Positions 1-8,911 of a stretch of DNA of 64,000 nucleotides are shown piece by piece. Location of the stretch: assembly GCA_002491195.1 (NCBI GenBank), contig DKVL01000056.1, positions 1 through 64,000 on the forward strand, given 5' to 3'. This DNA is from Lachnospiraceae bacterium UBA7179. GTDB taxonomy: Bacteria; Bacillota; Clostridia; Lachnospirales; Lachnospiraceae. The stretch's first letter is position 1, and each line of letters starts with the position of its first letter. The position numbers and the translations under genes are program-made. The notes below the pieces were generated by a model. It made no database searches. It saw only the letters and a program-made list of their open reading frames with translations, and was not told the origin of the DNA.

Positions 1-1
1 A

Positions 2-295
2 ACAGTTTCTACCATACAAAAAATCTTAGGCGGTAAATGGAAAATTGAAATCATCTATTATATTGCCTTTAGGGATATACACCGCTTTGGAGAGCTTCGC
101 AGGCATATTGGTGACATTACGGAATCAAGCCTGACAAAGCAGCTTCGGGAACTGGAAGCGGATGGCTTCATTACCCGTTATGACTACAAAGAAGTCCCTC
201 CCCGTGTGGAATATAATCTTACCGACTTAGGAAAAAGCTTCATTCCCGTTTTTGAACACATGAAACAATGGGGAGATGAAAACCTACATATATAA
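2..295 (+). CDS. HxlR-family transcriptional regulator, 5' end missing
   Basis: The window opens inside this gene; 97 codons remain. The protein reads as a winged helix-turn-helix of the HxlR (MarR-like) type: a GGKWKIEII entry helix, the FGELRRHIGDIT segment, recognition helix ESSLTKQLRELEADGF and the wing with PPRVEYNLTDLG. HxlR proteins are small cytoplasmic regulators, often responding to redox or electrophilic stress and controlling a neighbouring gene. The target here is not visible; the following sucrose operon carries LacI-type operators, so it is probably not the target. A hairpin at 316-361 closes the transcript. The true start lies upstream of the window. Confidence 0.85.
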   Translation, partial: TVSTIQKILGGKWKIEIIYYIAFRDIHRFGELRRHIGDITESSLTKQLRELEADGFITRYDYKEVPPRVEYNLTDLGKSFIPVFEHMKQWGDENLHI

Positions 296-315
296 ACAAA
301 ATTCCGTATAACCGC

Positions 316-361
316 AGAACCGATGCACTGTGAGTTCATCTCTCACAAGGTCATCGGTTCT
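316..361 (+). terminator. Hairpin terminator after the HxlR gene
   Basis: Inverted repeat AGAACCGATG ... CATCGGTTCT with an additional inner GTGAG/CTCAC pairing, starting 20 bases after the stop codon and followed by TTTATGCTTT. The stem is strong; the T tract is modest. Confidence 0.6.
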
Positions 362-789
362 TTATGCTTTATGGGGTATTAGGGGCAAAAGCCCCTAACA
401 AGCGAATTTGGATAACTAAATTCAGTGCTTGGTAAGACATAACTTTTTTCATATATACTCAAAACTATATCTTCTGTCATCTTTCTGAAATCATATTATT
501 GTGTCGCTTTGCCTGTTACTGGAACGGAGTGAACAGTAACCTTTGCATATATTAATTTCAATGTTGTTACCCAAATATTTGATTTATTTTGGAATAATCT
601 GTTATATCATAAGGGACACTTCCTTATGTGAAGTGTCCCTTTCCATTGCATTTTTCATGTACAGGGAAGGTCGCAGTTTCTTGCAGAAAATCGATGTTGT
701 TAAGGTAACGTATAGGACACGCGGCGAGTGGGGGAAAGGCTTTTCATCTACCTGCTGTGGCTGTGGTGGTCGATCGCAAATATGGCAGT

Positions 790-813
790 ATTATATCAAA
801 GGTTTAACATATT
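790..813. promoter_or_regulatory. Upstream LacI-type operator candidate
   Basis: The right half, GTTTAACATATT at 802-813, is the exact reverse complement of the left half of the operator at 911-934. The left half matches more weakly (8 of 12). The two centres lie 121 bp apart, a spacing compatible with repression by looping. Confidence 0.4.
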
Positions 814-910
814 AAAATAGCCGAAAAATGGTCAAACATTAGTCAATTTAGACAAAAAACCATTCAAAAAACCTCAAAATTGCAAGCAGACTTGTGATAA
901 AACGCCGAAA

Positions 911-934
911 AATATGTTAAACGATTGACATATT
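911..934. promoter_or_regulatory. LacI-family operator overlapping the sucrose-operon -35
   Basis: Near-perfect 24-bp palindrome centred on CG: AATATGTTAAAC then GATTGACATATT, with 10 of 12 positions symmetrical. Its core fits the TGTxAAxCGxTTxACA pattern of LacI-family operators. It covers the -35 hexamer TTGACA at 925-930, so binding would block RNA polymerase. No LacI gene is in the window, so the repressor must be encoded elsewhere. Confidence 0.6.
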
Positions 935-953
935 GAAAAAATAATGCTACCAT
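925..953 (+). promoter_or_regulatory. Sigma-A promoter of the sucrose operon
   Basis: TTGACA at 925-930, a 17-base spacer, and a weaker -10 TACCAT at 948-953. It lies about 60 bases before the start codon of the binding lipoprotein, in an AT-rich stretch. Confidence 0.55.
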
Positions 954-1010
954 CAATATATCAACAGAACGGAAACAAAAAAATGATTTGAAAAAAGGAG
1001 GAAATGTAAA

Positions 1011-2318
1011 ATGAAAAAGAAACTACTTGCAATGACGCTCACGACAGCTATGGTGTTATCGCTTACGGCGTGTGGTGGAAACGGCGGAGGGGACACGGCT
1101 GCCGGGGGAAATGCAGAGAGCGGCAGTGCGAATAAAGACGGCGTATCCATCACGATCTTTAACTCCAAGATTGAGGTACAGGAGCAGTTTGAGGAGATGG
1201 CAAAAGAGTACAGCGCATCGAAAGGCGTGAATGTGGAAGTCTACTACTCAAATGACACAGTTGCTGCCCACATGGCGACACGGTATTCTGCAAATGATCC
1301 GTATACACTTTCAATGGTAGACGCAAAAGATATCTATTCCCTTGCGGGGGAGCATGCGGCTGATCTGACTGGTGAGGCGTGGGTTGACAAGACAGACTAT
1401 GCGATCTCTGTGGACGGCAAGGTGGTAGGTTTCCCTGTGTGCATCGAGGCAAGGGGCCTGATGTACAATGCGGACGCGATCGAAGCGGTTACAGGTAAAA
1501 CGTTTAACCCGGATGAATACAAGACACTCGACGCATTTCAGGGACTGCTTGAGGAGCTGGTTGCAGGCGGCATGGAAACGCCGACAGGCGTTATGAAAGA
1601 GGATTGGTCACTGGGCGGACACTTCCTGGCAGAGATCTATGAGGAGCAGCCGGATGTAAACGGGTATGTCAGCTCGCTGTATGCAGGTACGGCGGACCTT
1701 GCCAATAACGCAAAGTGGAACTCCATGATGGATACATTTGATACACTGCTCAAATACAATTATGCTGCAAAGTCTCCGATAGCAGCAGAGCGCGAGGTCT
1801 CTGAGCAGAAACTTGCCGAGGGCGAGATCGCATTTATGTTTGGCGGCAACTGGGACTGGTCTATGATCAACGCCTATGATTATTCGGAGAACATGGGAAT
1901 GATGCCGCTGCCGCAGAACACGGATGACGGTTCCAATGAAAAGCTTGTCGGCGGCGGTTCCAAGTACATATTTATCGATTCCTCCGACAATACCTCCGAT
2001 GCGCAGCGGGAGGCGGCAAAGGATTTTCTTAACTGGCTTGTGCTCGAGGAGGACGGAAATCAGTTTCTGACCGAGAAATGTGCACTTGTTCCGGCTTACA
2101 GCAATATCAATGCGGATTCCCTGGATCCGCTGTCCATATCCGTAAAGAAGTATGCAGATGAAGGGATGCTGATCGGAAACTATGACTATCTGCCGGACGA
2201 CCATTTTTCACGCTGCGGCGCTTCTATTCAGAAATATATGGCAGGGCAGACAGACCGTGCAGGTCTTGCGGCTGAGATAGAGAGCTACTGGTCTTCGACG
2301 ACGCCGGTGGCGCAATAG
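1011..2318 (+). CDS. Sugar ABC transporter substrate-binding lipoprotein
   Basis: A 435-residue extracellular solute-binding protein of the MalE/family 1 type that captures sugar and delivers it to the permeases encoded next. A lysine-rich signal peptide ends in the lipobox LTAC with the lipid-modified Cys at residue 21. A Gly/Ser/Asn-rich linker (about 22-44) then tethers the mature domain to the membrane. The start follows a clear AAGGAGG site with a good spacer. The downstream genes (amylosucrase-like GH13, GH32, fructokinase) suggest that sucrose, kestose or short fructans are the ligand; this is inferred from context. It lies first in the operon behind a promoter with a LacI-type operator, so substrate-induced derepression is likely. 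Confidence 0.93.
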   Translation: MKKKLLAMTLTTAMVLSLTACGGNGGGDTAAGGNAESGSANKDGVSITIFNSKIEVQEQFEEMAKEYSASKGVNVEVYYSNDTVAAHMATRYSANDPYTLSMVDAKDIYSLAGEHAADLTGEAWVDKTDYAISVDGKVVGFPVCIEARGLMYNADAIEAVTGKTFNPDEYKTLDAFQGLLEELVAGGMETPTGVMKEDWSLGGHFLAEIYEEQPDVNGYVSSLYAGTADLANNAKWNSMMDTFDTLLKYNYAAKSPIAAEREVSEQKLAEGEIAFMFGGNWDWSMINAYDYSENMGMMPLPQNTDDGSNEKLVGGGSKYIFIDSSDNTSDAQREAAKDFLNWLVLEEDGNQFLTEKCALVPAYSNINADSLDPLSISVKKYADEGMLIGNYDYLPDDHFSRCGASIQKYMAGQTDRAGLAAEIESYWSSTTPVAQ

Positions 2319-2365
2319 GGAACTGTTCGTTCCCAGAACTTTCAGTTCCCGAAACGAACAGTTCC
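2319..2365 (+). promoter_or_regulatory. Intercistronic stem-loop
   Basis: A 13-bp perfect inverted repeat (GGAACTGTTCGTT and its complement) starts at the base after the stop codon of the binding-protein gene. There is no T tract, so it is more likely an RNA-stability or processing element that keeps binding-protein mRNA in excess over permease mRNA, as in many such operons. That role is inferred. Confidence 0.5.
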
Positions 2366-2460
2366 TAAGCAGAAAACTGATTGCTTCCGGTGCTGCGGAC
2401 CAGAACATTTTAAAACATGCTCTGGGTGCGGTGCCGGAGAGAAAAGGGGGTTAAACGATC

Positions 2461-3342
2461 ATGAACACAAATTCGATGTCTTACAAATGCAAACACTTTC
2501 TGATGTTTGCAGGTGTGACAACAATAGTCTTTGCTGCTGTTGTCATCATACCGTTTCTCTATGGCCTGTATCTGACTTTTACAAGCTGGGACGGCGTCTC
2601 GGCAAGCAAGCCGTTTGTCGGCATAACAAACTATCTGTCAACTTTTTCAGATGCCGCTTACTGGCAGGCGCTTGGAAGGACGCTGGTTTACTCGCTGATC
2701 GCTGTCATTCTGGTGAATGTAGTGGCATTTGTGCTGGCGTTTCTGGTGACCAGCGGCGTGAAGGGGCAGAATTTTTTCCGCGCAGGATTCTTTGTACCAA
2801 ACCTGATCGGCGGCATTGTGCTTGGTTATATCTGGAAATTTGTGTTTAACCGTGCATTTGTGGCGATCGGAAACGCTCTTTCAATCGAGGCATTGTCTAC
2901 TTCATGGCTGGCTACGACAAACGGGGCGATGCTCTGCCTGATCATTGTGTCGGTATGGCAGTATGCAGGTTACATGATGCTGATCTATGTGGCCGGATTC
3001 ATGAGCGTGTCGGAGGATGTGCTGGAAGCGGCAAGGATTGACGGCTGCACAAATTTCCAGTCCATCATACATATTTCTGTGCCGCTGATGGTATCGTCCT
3101 TTGTGCAGTGCCTGTTCCTGACGGTTACGAGATGTTTCATGGTATATGACGTAAACCTGTCACTGACAAACGGGGAACCGTTCAACAGTTCTGTCATGGC
3201 GGCGATGCATGTGTACAATCAGGCATTTACATACAAAAATTATGGTACTGGCCAGGCGGAGGCGCTGATCTTGTTTATTGTCTGCGCGGTTGTGGGTGTA
3301 CTTCAGGTATACATTGGTAAGAAAGCGGAGGTGTCAGCGTAA
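2461..3342 (+). CDS. Sugar ABC transporter permease (MalF type)
   Basis: A 293-residue integral membrane protein with about six hydrophobic segments, one half of the transport channel. The cytoplasmic EAA loop that docks on the ATPase is visible as EAARIDGCTNFQ at residues 189-200, in the usual place before the last two membrane spans. It follows the binding-protein gene after a 142-base gap carrying a stem-loop. Its stop codon overlaps the start of the second permease by one base. No ATPase gene follows; Firmicutes often use one shared MsmK/MsmX-type ATPase for several such importers, which is assumed here. Confidence 0.93.
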   Translation: MNTNSMSYKCKHFLMFAGVTTIVFAAVVIIPFLYGLYLTFTSWDGVSASKPFVGITNYLSTFSDAAYWQALGRTLVYSLIAVILVNVVAFVLAFLVTSGVKGQNFFRAGFFVPNLIGGIVLGYIWKFVFNRAFVAIGNALSIEALSTSWLATTNGAMLCLIIVSVWQYAGYMMLIYVAGFMSVSEDVLEAARIDGCTNFQSIIHISVPLMVSSFVQCLFLTVTRCFMVYDVNLSLTNGEPFNSSVMAAMHVYNQAFTYKNYGTGQAEALILFIVCAVVGVLQVYIGKKAEVSA

Positions 3343-4202
3343 TGGATGATTTGAATGCAAAAGCTGCGCGTGACCGGAAGATCCGGCACGTCGTTGAAAT
3401 AATCGTTTTGATATTTTTGTTTATCTGTTTCATATTTCCATTTATATTAGTAATTATCAATGTGTTTAAGGTGAGGGCGGATATTACGACGAACCCGCTG
3501 TCACTGATCGGGGAACACGGATTCACGCTGCAGAATTTCCCGGAGGCAATGGAGAAGATGAATTTCTGGAGATCGTTCGGCAATTCCATGATCGTCACGG
3601 TTTCTGCGACTGTTCTCACAATCCTGCTTGCATCGATGACTGCGTACGTGATCGTGCGCAATAACTGGAAAGCCTGTGGTGCGCTGTTCGGACTGATGAT
3701 CGCATCCATGGTAATACCATTTCAGGTATTGATGATTCCACTGGTATCCCTGTACGGAGGCGTTCTCGGTGTCCTGAATCACCGCGCGACACTGGTGTTT
3801 ATGCACGTAGGATTCTCATTGTCCATGGCGACATTTATGTTCCATGGAGCGATACGGACAAATGTTCCGATCGCGCTTGAAGAGGCAGCTACGATTGACG
3901 GGTGCACCAAATGGCAGACTTATTGGAGAATCGTATTTCCGCTGCTCAAGCCGACGATTGCAACAGTGGCGATTATTGATGCGATGGCATTCTGGAACGA
4001 TTACCTGCTTCCGAGTCTCGTGCTGGGCAGAAAAGAGTTATATACCATTCCGATCGCGACGCAGATCTTCTATGGAACGTATTCTACGGATATCGGGCTT
4101 GTCATGGCGGCCCTGCTGCTGGCGATGCTGCCGATCCTGATCCTGTATCTGTTTATGCAGCGCTACATCGTGGAAGGCGTGACGGCAGGAGCGGTAAAAT
4201 AA
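3342..4202 (+). CDS. Sugar ABC transporter permease (MalG type)
   Basis: A 286-residue partner permease with an N-terminal membrane span (about 17-41), a large extracytoplasmic segment and five further spans. The EAA motif reads EEAATIDGCTKWQTYW at residues 180-195. Its start overlaps the stop of the preceding permease gene (TAATG), indicating translational coupling and equal expression of the two halves. With the upstream lipoprotein it forms a carbohydrate uptake class 1-type importer lacking only its ATPase. Confidence 0.93.
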   Translation: MDDLNAKAARDRKIRHVVEIIVLIFLFICFIFPFILVIINVFKVRADITTNPLSLIGEHGFTLQNFPEAMEKMNFWRSFGNSMIVTVSATVLTILLASMTAYVIVRNNWKACGALFGLMIASMVIPFQVLMIPLVSLYGGVLGVLNHRATLVFMHVGFSLSMATFMFHGAIRTNVPIALEEAATIDGCTKWQTYWRIVFPLLKPTIATVAIIDAMAFWNDYLLPSLVLGRKELYTIPIATQIFYGTYSTDIGLVMAALLLAMLPILILYLFMQRYIVEGVTAGAVK

Positions 4203-4212
4203 GGAGTATGTT

Positions 4213-4299
4213 GAAACCGGAATGACGGACTGCTGTTCCGGTTTCCTTGATGCACAGCCCCATGCAGAGGAAGTTTGCCGCAAAGGCGGCGCATGGGGC
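4213..4299 (+). promoter_or_regulatory. Tandem stem-loops between transporter and enzyme genes
   Basis: Two hairpins lie in the 155-base gap. The first has a perfect 10-bp stem, GAAACCGGAA with its complement, at 4213-4245. The second is at 4257-4299 with an outer GCCCCATGC/GCATGGGGC stem and an inner GCCGC-aaag-GCGGC. Neither has a T tract. They could partially terminate or stabilise the mRNA and separate the expression levels of transporter and enzymes. Confidence 0.5.
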
Positions 4300-4357
4300 G
4301 CGCGGCGTGTAGGGAAAATCTTTCCCTGCTCGATTTTAAATTCAGGGAGGTGGTCTT

Positions 4358-6193
4358 ATGGCATATAAGGAAAATTATAGAAAGCGGTATGAGCGGCATC
4401 ACGACGAGCTTCGATGGCTCTATATGGAATTGTATGACAACGGGGATATGTTTGCCGAGCTGTGTGATAATATGCAGCGTTTTTACCAGGAGCGCGGCAG
4501 GGAACTGAAGAGTATGGACTGCCAGCGCGAAGCCGATCAGGACTGGTATCGGCAGAATGACCTGCTGGGAATGATGATGTACATAGATAACTTTGCGGGA
4601 ACGATCAAAGGTGTGGAGAAAAAGCTGGACTATATTGAGCGGTGCAATGTGAACTACATTCATCTGATGCCGTTTCTGGAGACGCCAAAAGGGCGTTCGG
4701 ACGGCGGGTATGCAGTATCTGATTTCAGGAAAGTGCAGGAGCGCTTAGGCTCTATGGAGGATTTGGAGAGTCTGACAGCGGCCTGTCATAGAAAAGGTAT
4801 GAAAGTATGTATGGATTTTGTCATGAACCATACTTCGGAGGAGCATGAGTGGGCGAGAAGGGCGCGCAGGGGCGAAGGGGAATATATGAGCCGCTATTTC
4901 TTCTTTGACAACTGGGATGTGCCGTCGCAGTATGAGAAGACGGTGCCGCAGGTATTCCCGACGACAGCTCCAGGCAATTTCACATGGATTCCCGAGGTGG
5001 GGCATTTTGTCATGACATCGTTTTATCCGTACCAGTGGGACTTGAATTATAAGAATCCCCGCGTATTTAATGAAATGATGTATAACTTCTTATATCTGGC
5101 AAACAGAGGGATTGACATTATCCGGATCGATGCAGTACCATACATATGGAAGGAGCTTGGTACACAGTGCCGTAATCTGCCCCAGGTGCACACGATCGTG
5201 CGCATGATGCGGATGATCAGCGAGATCGTCTGTCCGGGAGTGCTCCTGCTCGGCGAGGTGGTTATGGAGCCGGAGAAAGTAGTACCCTATTTTGGGACTG
5301 TGGAGAAACCGGAGTGCCATATGCTCTACAACGTGACAACCATGGCGACAACATGGCATACCGTCGCGACGAGGGATACGAGGCTTCTGAAAAGGCAGCT
5401 TGACATTGTGAGTTCGCTTCCCAAAGATTATGTTTTTCTGAATTATCTGCGCTGTCACGATGACATCGGCTGGGGGCTTGACTTTGATACGCTGGAAAAG
5501 GAAGGATTTCGGGAGCGCCCGCACAAGAAATATCTGAACGACTATTTTCAGGGATATGCGGGTGGGAGCACCAGCCGTGGGGAGCTCTACAATGCAGATC
5601 CGGTTACGGGAGATGCGAGATTCTGCGGAACGACTGCGTCTATGTGCGGTATCGAAAAGGCAGGGTTTGAGCAGGATGAGGCTGGGATGGAGCGTGCGAT
5701 TCGTATGGATGGGATGCTTCATGCGTATATGTTCATGCAGTCCGGGATTCCGGTCCTGTACAGCGGCGACGAGATCGCGCAGGTCAATGACTATACTTAT
5801 AAAGAAAATCCGGACAAGGCGGCGGATTCCCGCTATATTCACCGCGGTGCGATGAACTGGGCGCTCGCAGGCAATATCTCCGATCCGGACACGGTGGAGG
5901 GAAAACTGTTTGGACAGCTTGGACAGCTGGAGCAGATCCGCAAGACGGAGAAGGCATTTGTGTCCAATGCGGATATGTGGACGATCGATACCGGAGATAT
6001 GGCAGTGCTGTGTATCGGAAGGTATTTTGAGGGCGACAAGGTTGTGGGACTGTTTAATTTCAGCGAGTATGACAAGACAGTGCGTATTCAGGAAAATGAC
6101 GGGGATTATGTGGATCTGATCTCGGGAGAGAGAAGAACCGTTTCTGAGATTGATATACCAGCGTATGGTTTTTATTATTTAAAGAAGAAATGA
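4358..6193 (+). CDS. GH13 amylosucrase-like glucosyltransferase/sucrose hydrolase
   Basis: A 611-residue GH13 enzyme resembling amylosucrases (subfamily 4) in layout. A helical N-terminal domain (about 1-85) precedes the (beta/alpha)8 barrel and a C-terminal beta domain. Visible signatures are DGGYAVSDFR (115-124), DFVMNHTSEEHEWA (153-166), QWDLNY (226-231), the nucleophile in RIDAV (Asp258), the acid/base in LLLGE (Glu300) and the transition-state pair in CHDDIGW (Asp368). Amylosucrase splits sucrose and builds alpha-1,4-glucan from the glucose while releasing fructose; relatives mainly hydrolyse sucrose. No signal peptide is seen, so it acts in the cytoplasm on imported sucrose. The fructose would feed the fructokinase encoded three genes on. 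Starts after a GGGAGG site. Which reaction dominates cannot be read from sequence. Confidence 0.85.
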   Translation: MAYKENYRKRYERHHDELRWLYMELYDNGDMFAELCDNMQRFYQERGRELKSMDCQREADQDWYRQNDLLGMMMYIDNFAGTIKGVEKKLDYIERCNVNYIHLMPFLETPKGRSDGGYAVSDFRKVQERLGSMEDLESLTAACHRKGMKVCMDFVMNHTSEEHEWARRARRGEGEYMSRYFFFDNWDVPSQYEKTVPQVFPTTAPGNFTWIPEVGHFVMTSFYPYQWDLNYKNPRVFNEMMYNFLYLANRGIDIIRIDAVPYIWKELGTQCRNLPQVHTIVRMMRMISEIVCPGVLLLGEVVMEPEKVVPYFGTVEKPECHMLYNVTTMATTWHTVATRDTRLLKRQLDIVSSLPKDYVFLNYLRCHDDIGWGLDFDTLEKEGFRERPHKKYLNDYFQGYAGGSTSRGELYNADPVTGDARFCGTTASMCGIEKAGFEQDEAGMERAIRMDGMLHAYMFMQSGIPVLYSGDEIAQVNDYTYKENPDKAADSRYIHRGAMNWALAGNISDPDTVEGKLFGQLGQLEQIRKTEKAFVSNADMWTIDTGDMAVLCIGRYFEGDKVVGLFNFSEYDKTVRIQENDGDYVDLISGERRTVSEIDIPAYGFYYLKKK

Positions 6194-6279
6194 GGCTGCT
6201 GTTTACAGGTCAGGAATGCACTGCACTGTGCATTTTGTGAGACATGATTTAGGAAATAAGAGCCGGAAGGAGGTTTTTT

Positions 6280-7791
6280 ATGACAAGCCAGACACTGCGC
6301 GAAGCGCGTAAGTACGAGGAAACTGTTGAAAAAAATATCGCAAAGGAGGAACGCCCTGATTTTCATTTATGCTCCCGCGTCGGGTGGATGAATGATCCGA
6401 ATGGATTTTCGTATTACAATGGGATGTACCACCTGTTTTACCAGTACTATCCCTACGAGTCCAAATGGGGGCCTATGCACTGGGGGCACGCGGTGAGCAG
6501 AGACCTCCTGCACTGGGAATACCTTCCGGCGGCACTTGCGCCGGACGAGGCTTACGACAGGGACGGGTGCTTTTCAGGAAGCGCTCTGACACTCCCTGAT
6601 GGCAGGCAGCTGCTGGTATATACCAGTGTCATAAAGGAACGCCAGGAAAATGGTGCGATCCGTGACATCCAGACGCAGAGCATTGCCGTCGGTGACGGAC
6701 TTGACTATGAAAAGTATGAAAACAATCCCGTTCTTGGCGAGAGGGATTTACCCGAAGGCGCCAGCAGGTTTGACTTCCGCGATCCGAAAGTGTGGCAGAA
6801 CGCGGACGGCACGTACAGCTGCGTCTTTGGGAACGCGCTGGCGGACGGCGACGGACAGATTTTGTTATACAAAAGCGCAGACGGTTTCCAGTGGGAATTT
6901 CAGAAAGTGCTGGTATCAAACAATGGCCGTTTCGGCAAAATGTGGGAGTGCCCTGACTTTTTCCCGCTGGATGGAAAATGGGTGCTTCTCGCAAGTCCGA
7001 CAGATATGCTGCCGCAGGGATTTGAGTACCACAATGGCAATGGATCGCTCTGCCTGATCGGAACTTACGATGAGCAGTCGCAGGTATTCCATGAGGAGAG
7101 CGACCAGTCCATCGACTATGGCATTGACTTCTATGCATCGCAGACGACGCTTGCGCCGGACGGACGGCGGATCATGATTGGCTGGATGCAGAACTGGGAT
7201 TCTCTTCCCATGCGCTCGCAGGAGGAGGCATGGGCCGGACAGATGAGCATTCCAAGAGAGCTCTCTATACGAAACGGCAGACTTTATCAGACACCGGTCA
7301 GGGAGCTTGACGCGATGCGGTGCAACAAGGTCGTGCACGAAAAAGTTTCCTTTACGGGCACGGTCAGCTTAGAGGGTGTCAGAGGGCGCCGCATTGACAT
7401 GGAGCTGACACTGCGGCGCGGGGATGCACAGGCGTTATACCAGAAGTTTGCAGTGCGTTTTGCACAGAATGACCAGTACCATACTTCGTTGAGTTTCCGC
7501 CCGCGGGAATCCATACTCAAGGTGGACAGAAAATTTTCCGGTTCGAGAAGGGCGATTATTCACCAGCGGCGCAGTCTTGTCAACAGCGTGGACGGCAGCC
7601 TTAAACTGCGCATCATTCTCGACCGCTTCAGCGCGGAGGTGTTTGTCAATGACGGGGAGCAGGTTCTGACAGTGACAATGTATACAGACCAGGCAGCGGA
7701 CGGCATTTCGTTCTTTGCGGACGGAACGGTGGAGATGGATGTTATCAAATATGACCTGCTTGGAGCGGGCGAAAGGAGCAGTGAGGGATGA
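6280..7791 (+). CDS. scrB: GH32 sucrose/fructan hydrolase
   Basis: A 503-residue cytoplasmic beta-fructosidase without a signal peptide. The three conserved GH32 blocks are present: WMNDPNG with the nucleophile Asp39, FRDP (Asp168, transition-state stabiliser) and ECPD with the acid/base Glu223. A five-bladed propeller (about 28-330) is followed by a beta-sandwich ending in EVFVNDGEQVLT. It would cleave sucrose, kestose or short inulin chains to free fructose (and glucose). Because import is by an ABC transporter rather than a PTS, unphosphorylated sugar is the likely substrate even though the family includes sucrose-6-phosphate hydrolases. The stop overlaps the fructokinase start by four bases (ATGA). 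Confidence 0.93.
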   Translation: MTSQTLREARKYEETVEKNIAKEERPDFHLCSRVGWMNDPNGFSYYNGMYHLFYQYYPYESKWGPMHWGHAVSRDLLHWEYLPAALAPDEAYDRDGCFSGSALTLPDGRQLLVYTSVIKERQENGAIRDIQTQSIAVGDGLDYEKYENNPVLGERDLPEGASRFDFRDPKVWQNADGTYSCVFGNALADGDGQILLYKSADGFQWEFQKVLVSNNGRFGKMWECPDFFPLDGKWVLLASPTDMLPQGFEYHNGNGSLCLIGTYDEQSQVFHEESDQSIDYGIDFYASQTTLAPDGRRIMIGWMQNWDSLPMRSQEEAWAGQMSIPRELSIRNGRLYQTPVRELDAMRCNKVVHEKVSFTGTVSLEGVRGRRIDMELTLRRGDAQALYQKFAVRFAQNDQYHTSLSFRPRESILKVDRKFSGSRRAIIHQRRSLVNSVDGSLKLRIILDRFSAEVFVNDGEQVLTVTMYTDQAADGISFFADGTVEMDVIKYDLLGAGERSSEG

Positions 7792-8744
7792 AGAATTATG
7801 ATGTAACGGCATTGGGAGAACTGTTGATCGATTTTACAGAAAATGGTGTGAGCGGGCAGGGCAATCCGCTGTTTGAGGCAAACCCGGGAGGAGCGCCCTG
7901 CAATGTGCTGGCAATGCTTTCGAAGCTGGGGCATAAGACTGCCTTTATTGGAAAGGTGGGGAACGATTTTTTCGGAGAACAGCTAAAAAGCGCAGTCACC
8001 GAGACTGGCATCAATGCGGACAGCCTGTACATGGACGAGGAGGTTCACACGACGCTTGCTCTTGTCCATACCGGTCCTGACGGAGACAGGGATTTTTCGT
8101 TTTACCGCAATCCGGGGGCAGACATGATGCTGACGGAGGCGGAGATTCCGGCGGAACGGATACGGGATTCTAAGATATTCCATTTTGGCACACTTTCCAT
8201 GACGCATGAGGGAGTGCGTGCCGCGACGAAAAAGGCGGTCAGTATCGCCAGGGAGTCCGGCGCAGTGCTATCGTTTGATCCGAATTTAAGGCCGCCGCTG
8301 TGGAAGTCGCTTGAGGATGCGAAGGAGCAGGTCAGGTATGGACTTGGGAACTGTGATGTCCTGAAAATATCAGACAACGAGATCCAGTGGTTTACAGGCG
8401 AGGAGGATCTGGATGCAGGCATTGAAAAACTCCGCCGCCAGTACCCAGTACCGCTGGTATTGCTCTCCATGGGAAAAGAGGGCAGCAGGGCGTATTACCA
8501 AAAACTTCGCGTTGAGGTAAAACCTTTTTTGCAGGAAAAGACGATCGAGACCACCGGAGCGGGAGACACCTTCGGCGCCTGCTGTCTGCACTATGTACTG
8601 AAATATGGGATTGACGGTTTTGATGAGCAGAAGCTCACAGAGATGCTCACGTTTGCCAATGCTGCGGCGTCGATCATCACGACGCGCAAAGGCGCGCTGC
8701 GTGTGATGCCGTCCATTGCGGAAATTGAAGAATTATTCATCTGA
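7788..8744 (+). CDS. scrK: Fructokinase (PfkB family)
   Basis: A 318-residue PfkB/ribokinase-fold sugar kinase. It shows the N-terminal GELLIDF motif, the GGAPCNVL substrate-binding segment (34-41), and the C-terminal anion-hole/catalytic signature TTGAGDTFGA with Asp260 as base. It phosphorylates fructose to fructose-6-phosphate, the last step from sucrose or fructan into glycolysis. Translationally coupled to the GH32 gene by an ATGA overlap; last gene of the operon. No clear terminator follows. Confidence 0.93.
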   Translation: MKNYDVTALGELLIDFTENGVSGQGNPLFEANPGGAPCNVLAMLSKLGHKTAFIGKVGNDFFGEQLKSAVTETGINADSLYMDEEVHTTLALVHTGPDGDRDFSFYRNPGADMMLTEAEIPAERIRDSKIFHFGTLSMTHEGVRAATKKAVSIARESGAVLSFDPNLRPPLWKSLEDAKEQVRYGLGNCDVLKISDNEIQWFTGEEDLDAGIEKLRRQYPVPLVLLSMGKEGSRAYYQKLRVEVKPFLQEKTIETTGAGDTFGACCLHYVLKYGIDGFDEQKLTEMLTFANAAASIITTRKGALRVMPSIAEIEELFI

Positions 8745-8864
8745 CACCAATTCACGAAGGGATTGCGATGCAGATGAACACATAGAACTTTTAAGGCATT
8801 GTTATGTTTTCAAAGAGGAGAATCCGTATCAGAAGATCCTGCAGGGCTTTGCATACTAAAACGA

Positions 8865-8893
8865 TTGACAGTGTTCTATATAAATGATAATAT
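8865..8893 (+). promoter_or_regulatory. Strong sigma-A promoter of the TetR/HD-GYP pair
   Basis: TTGACA at 8865-8870, exactly 17 bases, then TAATAT at 8888-8893. It is one of the best promoter matches in the window and lies about 45 bases before the TetR start codon. Confidence 0.75.
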
Positions 8894-8898
8894 TAAAC

Positions 8899-8911
8899 CG
8901 ACAGCCAGTCG
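8899..8911. promoter_or_regulatory. TetR autoregulatory operator candidate
   Basis: Palindrome CGACaGCCaGTCG just downstream of the -10 box, where a bound repressor would block initiation. TetR-family regulators commonly repress their own gene from such a site. Confidence 0.5.

Larger units (their letters stand above)
296..1010. other. Gene-free 715-bp stretch with hairpins and operators
   Basis: No convincing gene is seen. After the terminator come three further palindromes: TTAGGGGC-aaaa-GCCCCTAA at 379-398, GTTACTG/CAGTAAC at 515-540, and a perfect 12-bp stem (AAGGGACACTTC and its complement) at 611-641. The last 230 bases are AT-rich and hold two LacI-type operator candidates and the promoter of the sucrose operon. 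A 90-codon open frame at 543-815 has no ribosome binding site and an unconvincing N-terminus. It may be chance or a remnant. The cluster of hairpins beside a regulator gene could mark the edge of an inserted element, but no integrase or attachment repeat is visible. Confidence 0.5.

Noticed and set aside
543..815. 90-codon plus-strand frame before the sucrose operon
   Set aside because: No ribosome site, spans a perfect hairpin, and only the C-terminal part looks vaguely protein-like. Left as part of the gene-free stretch.
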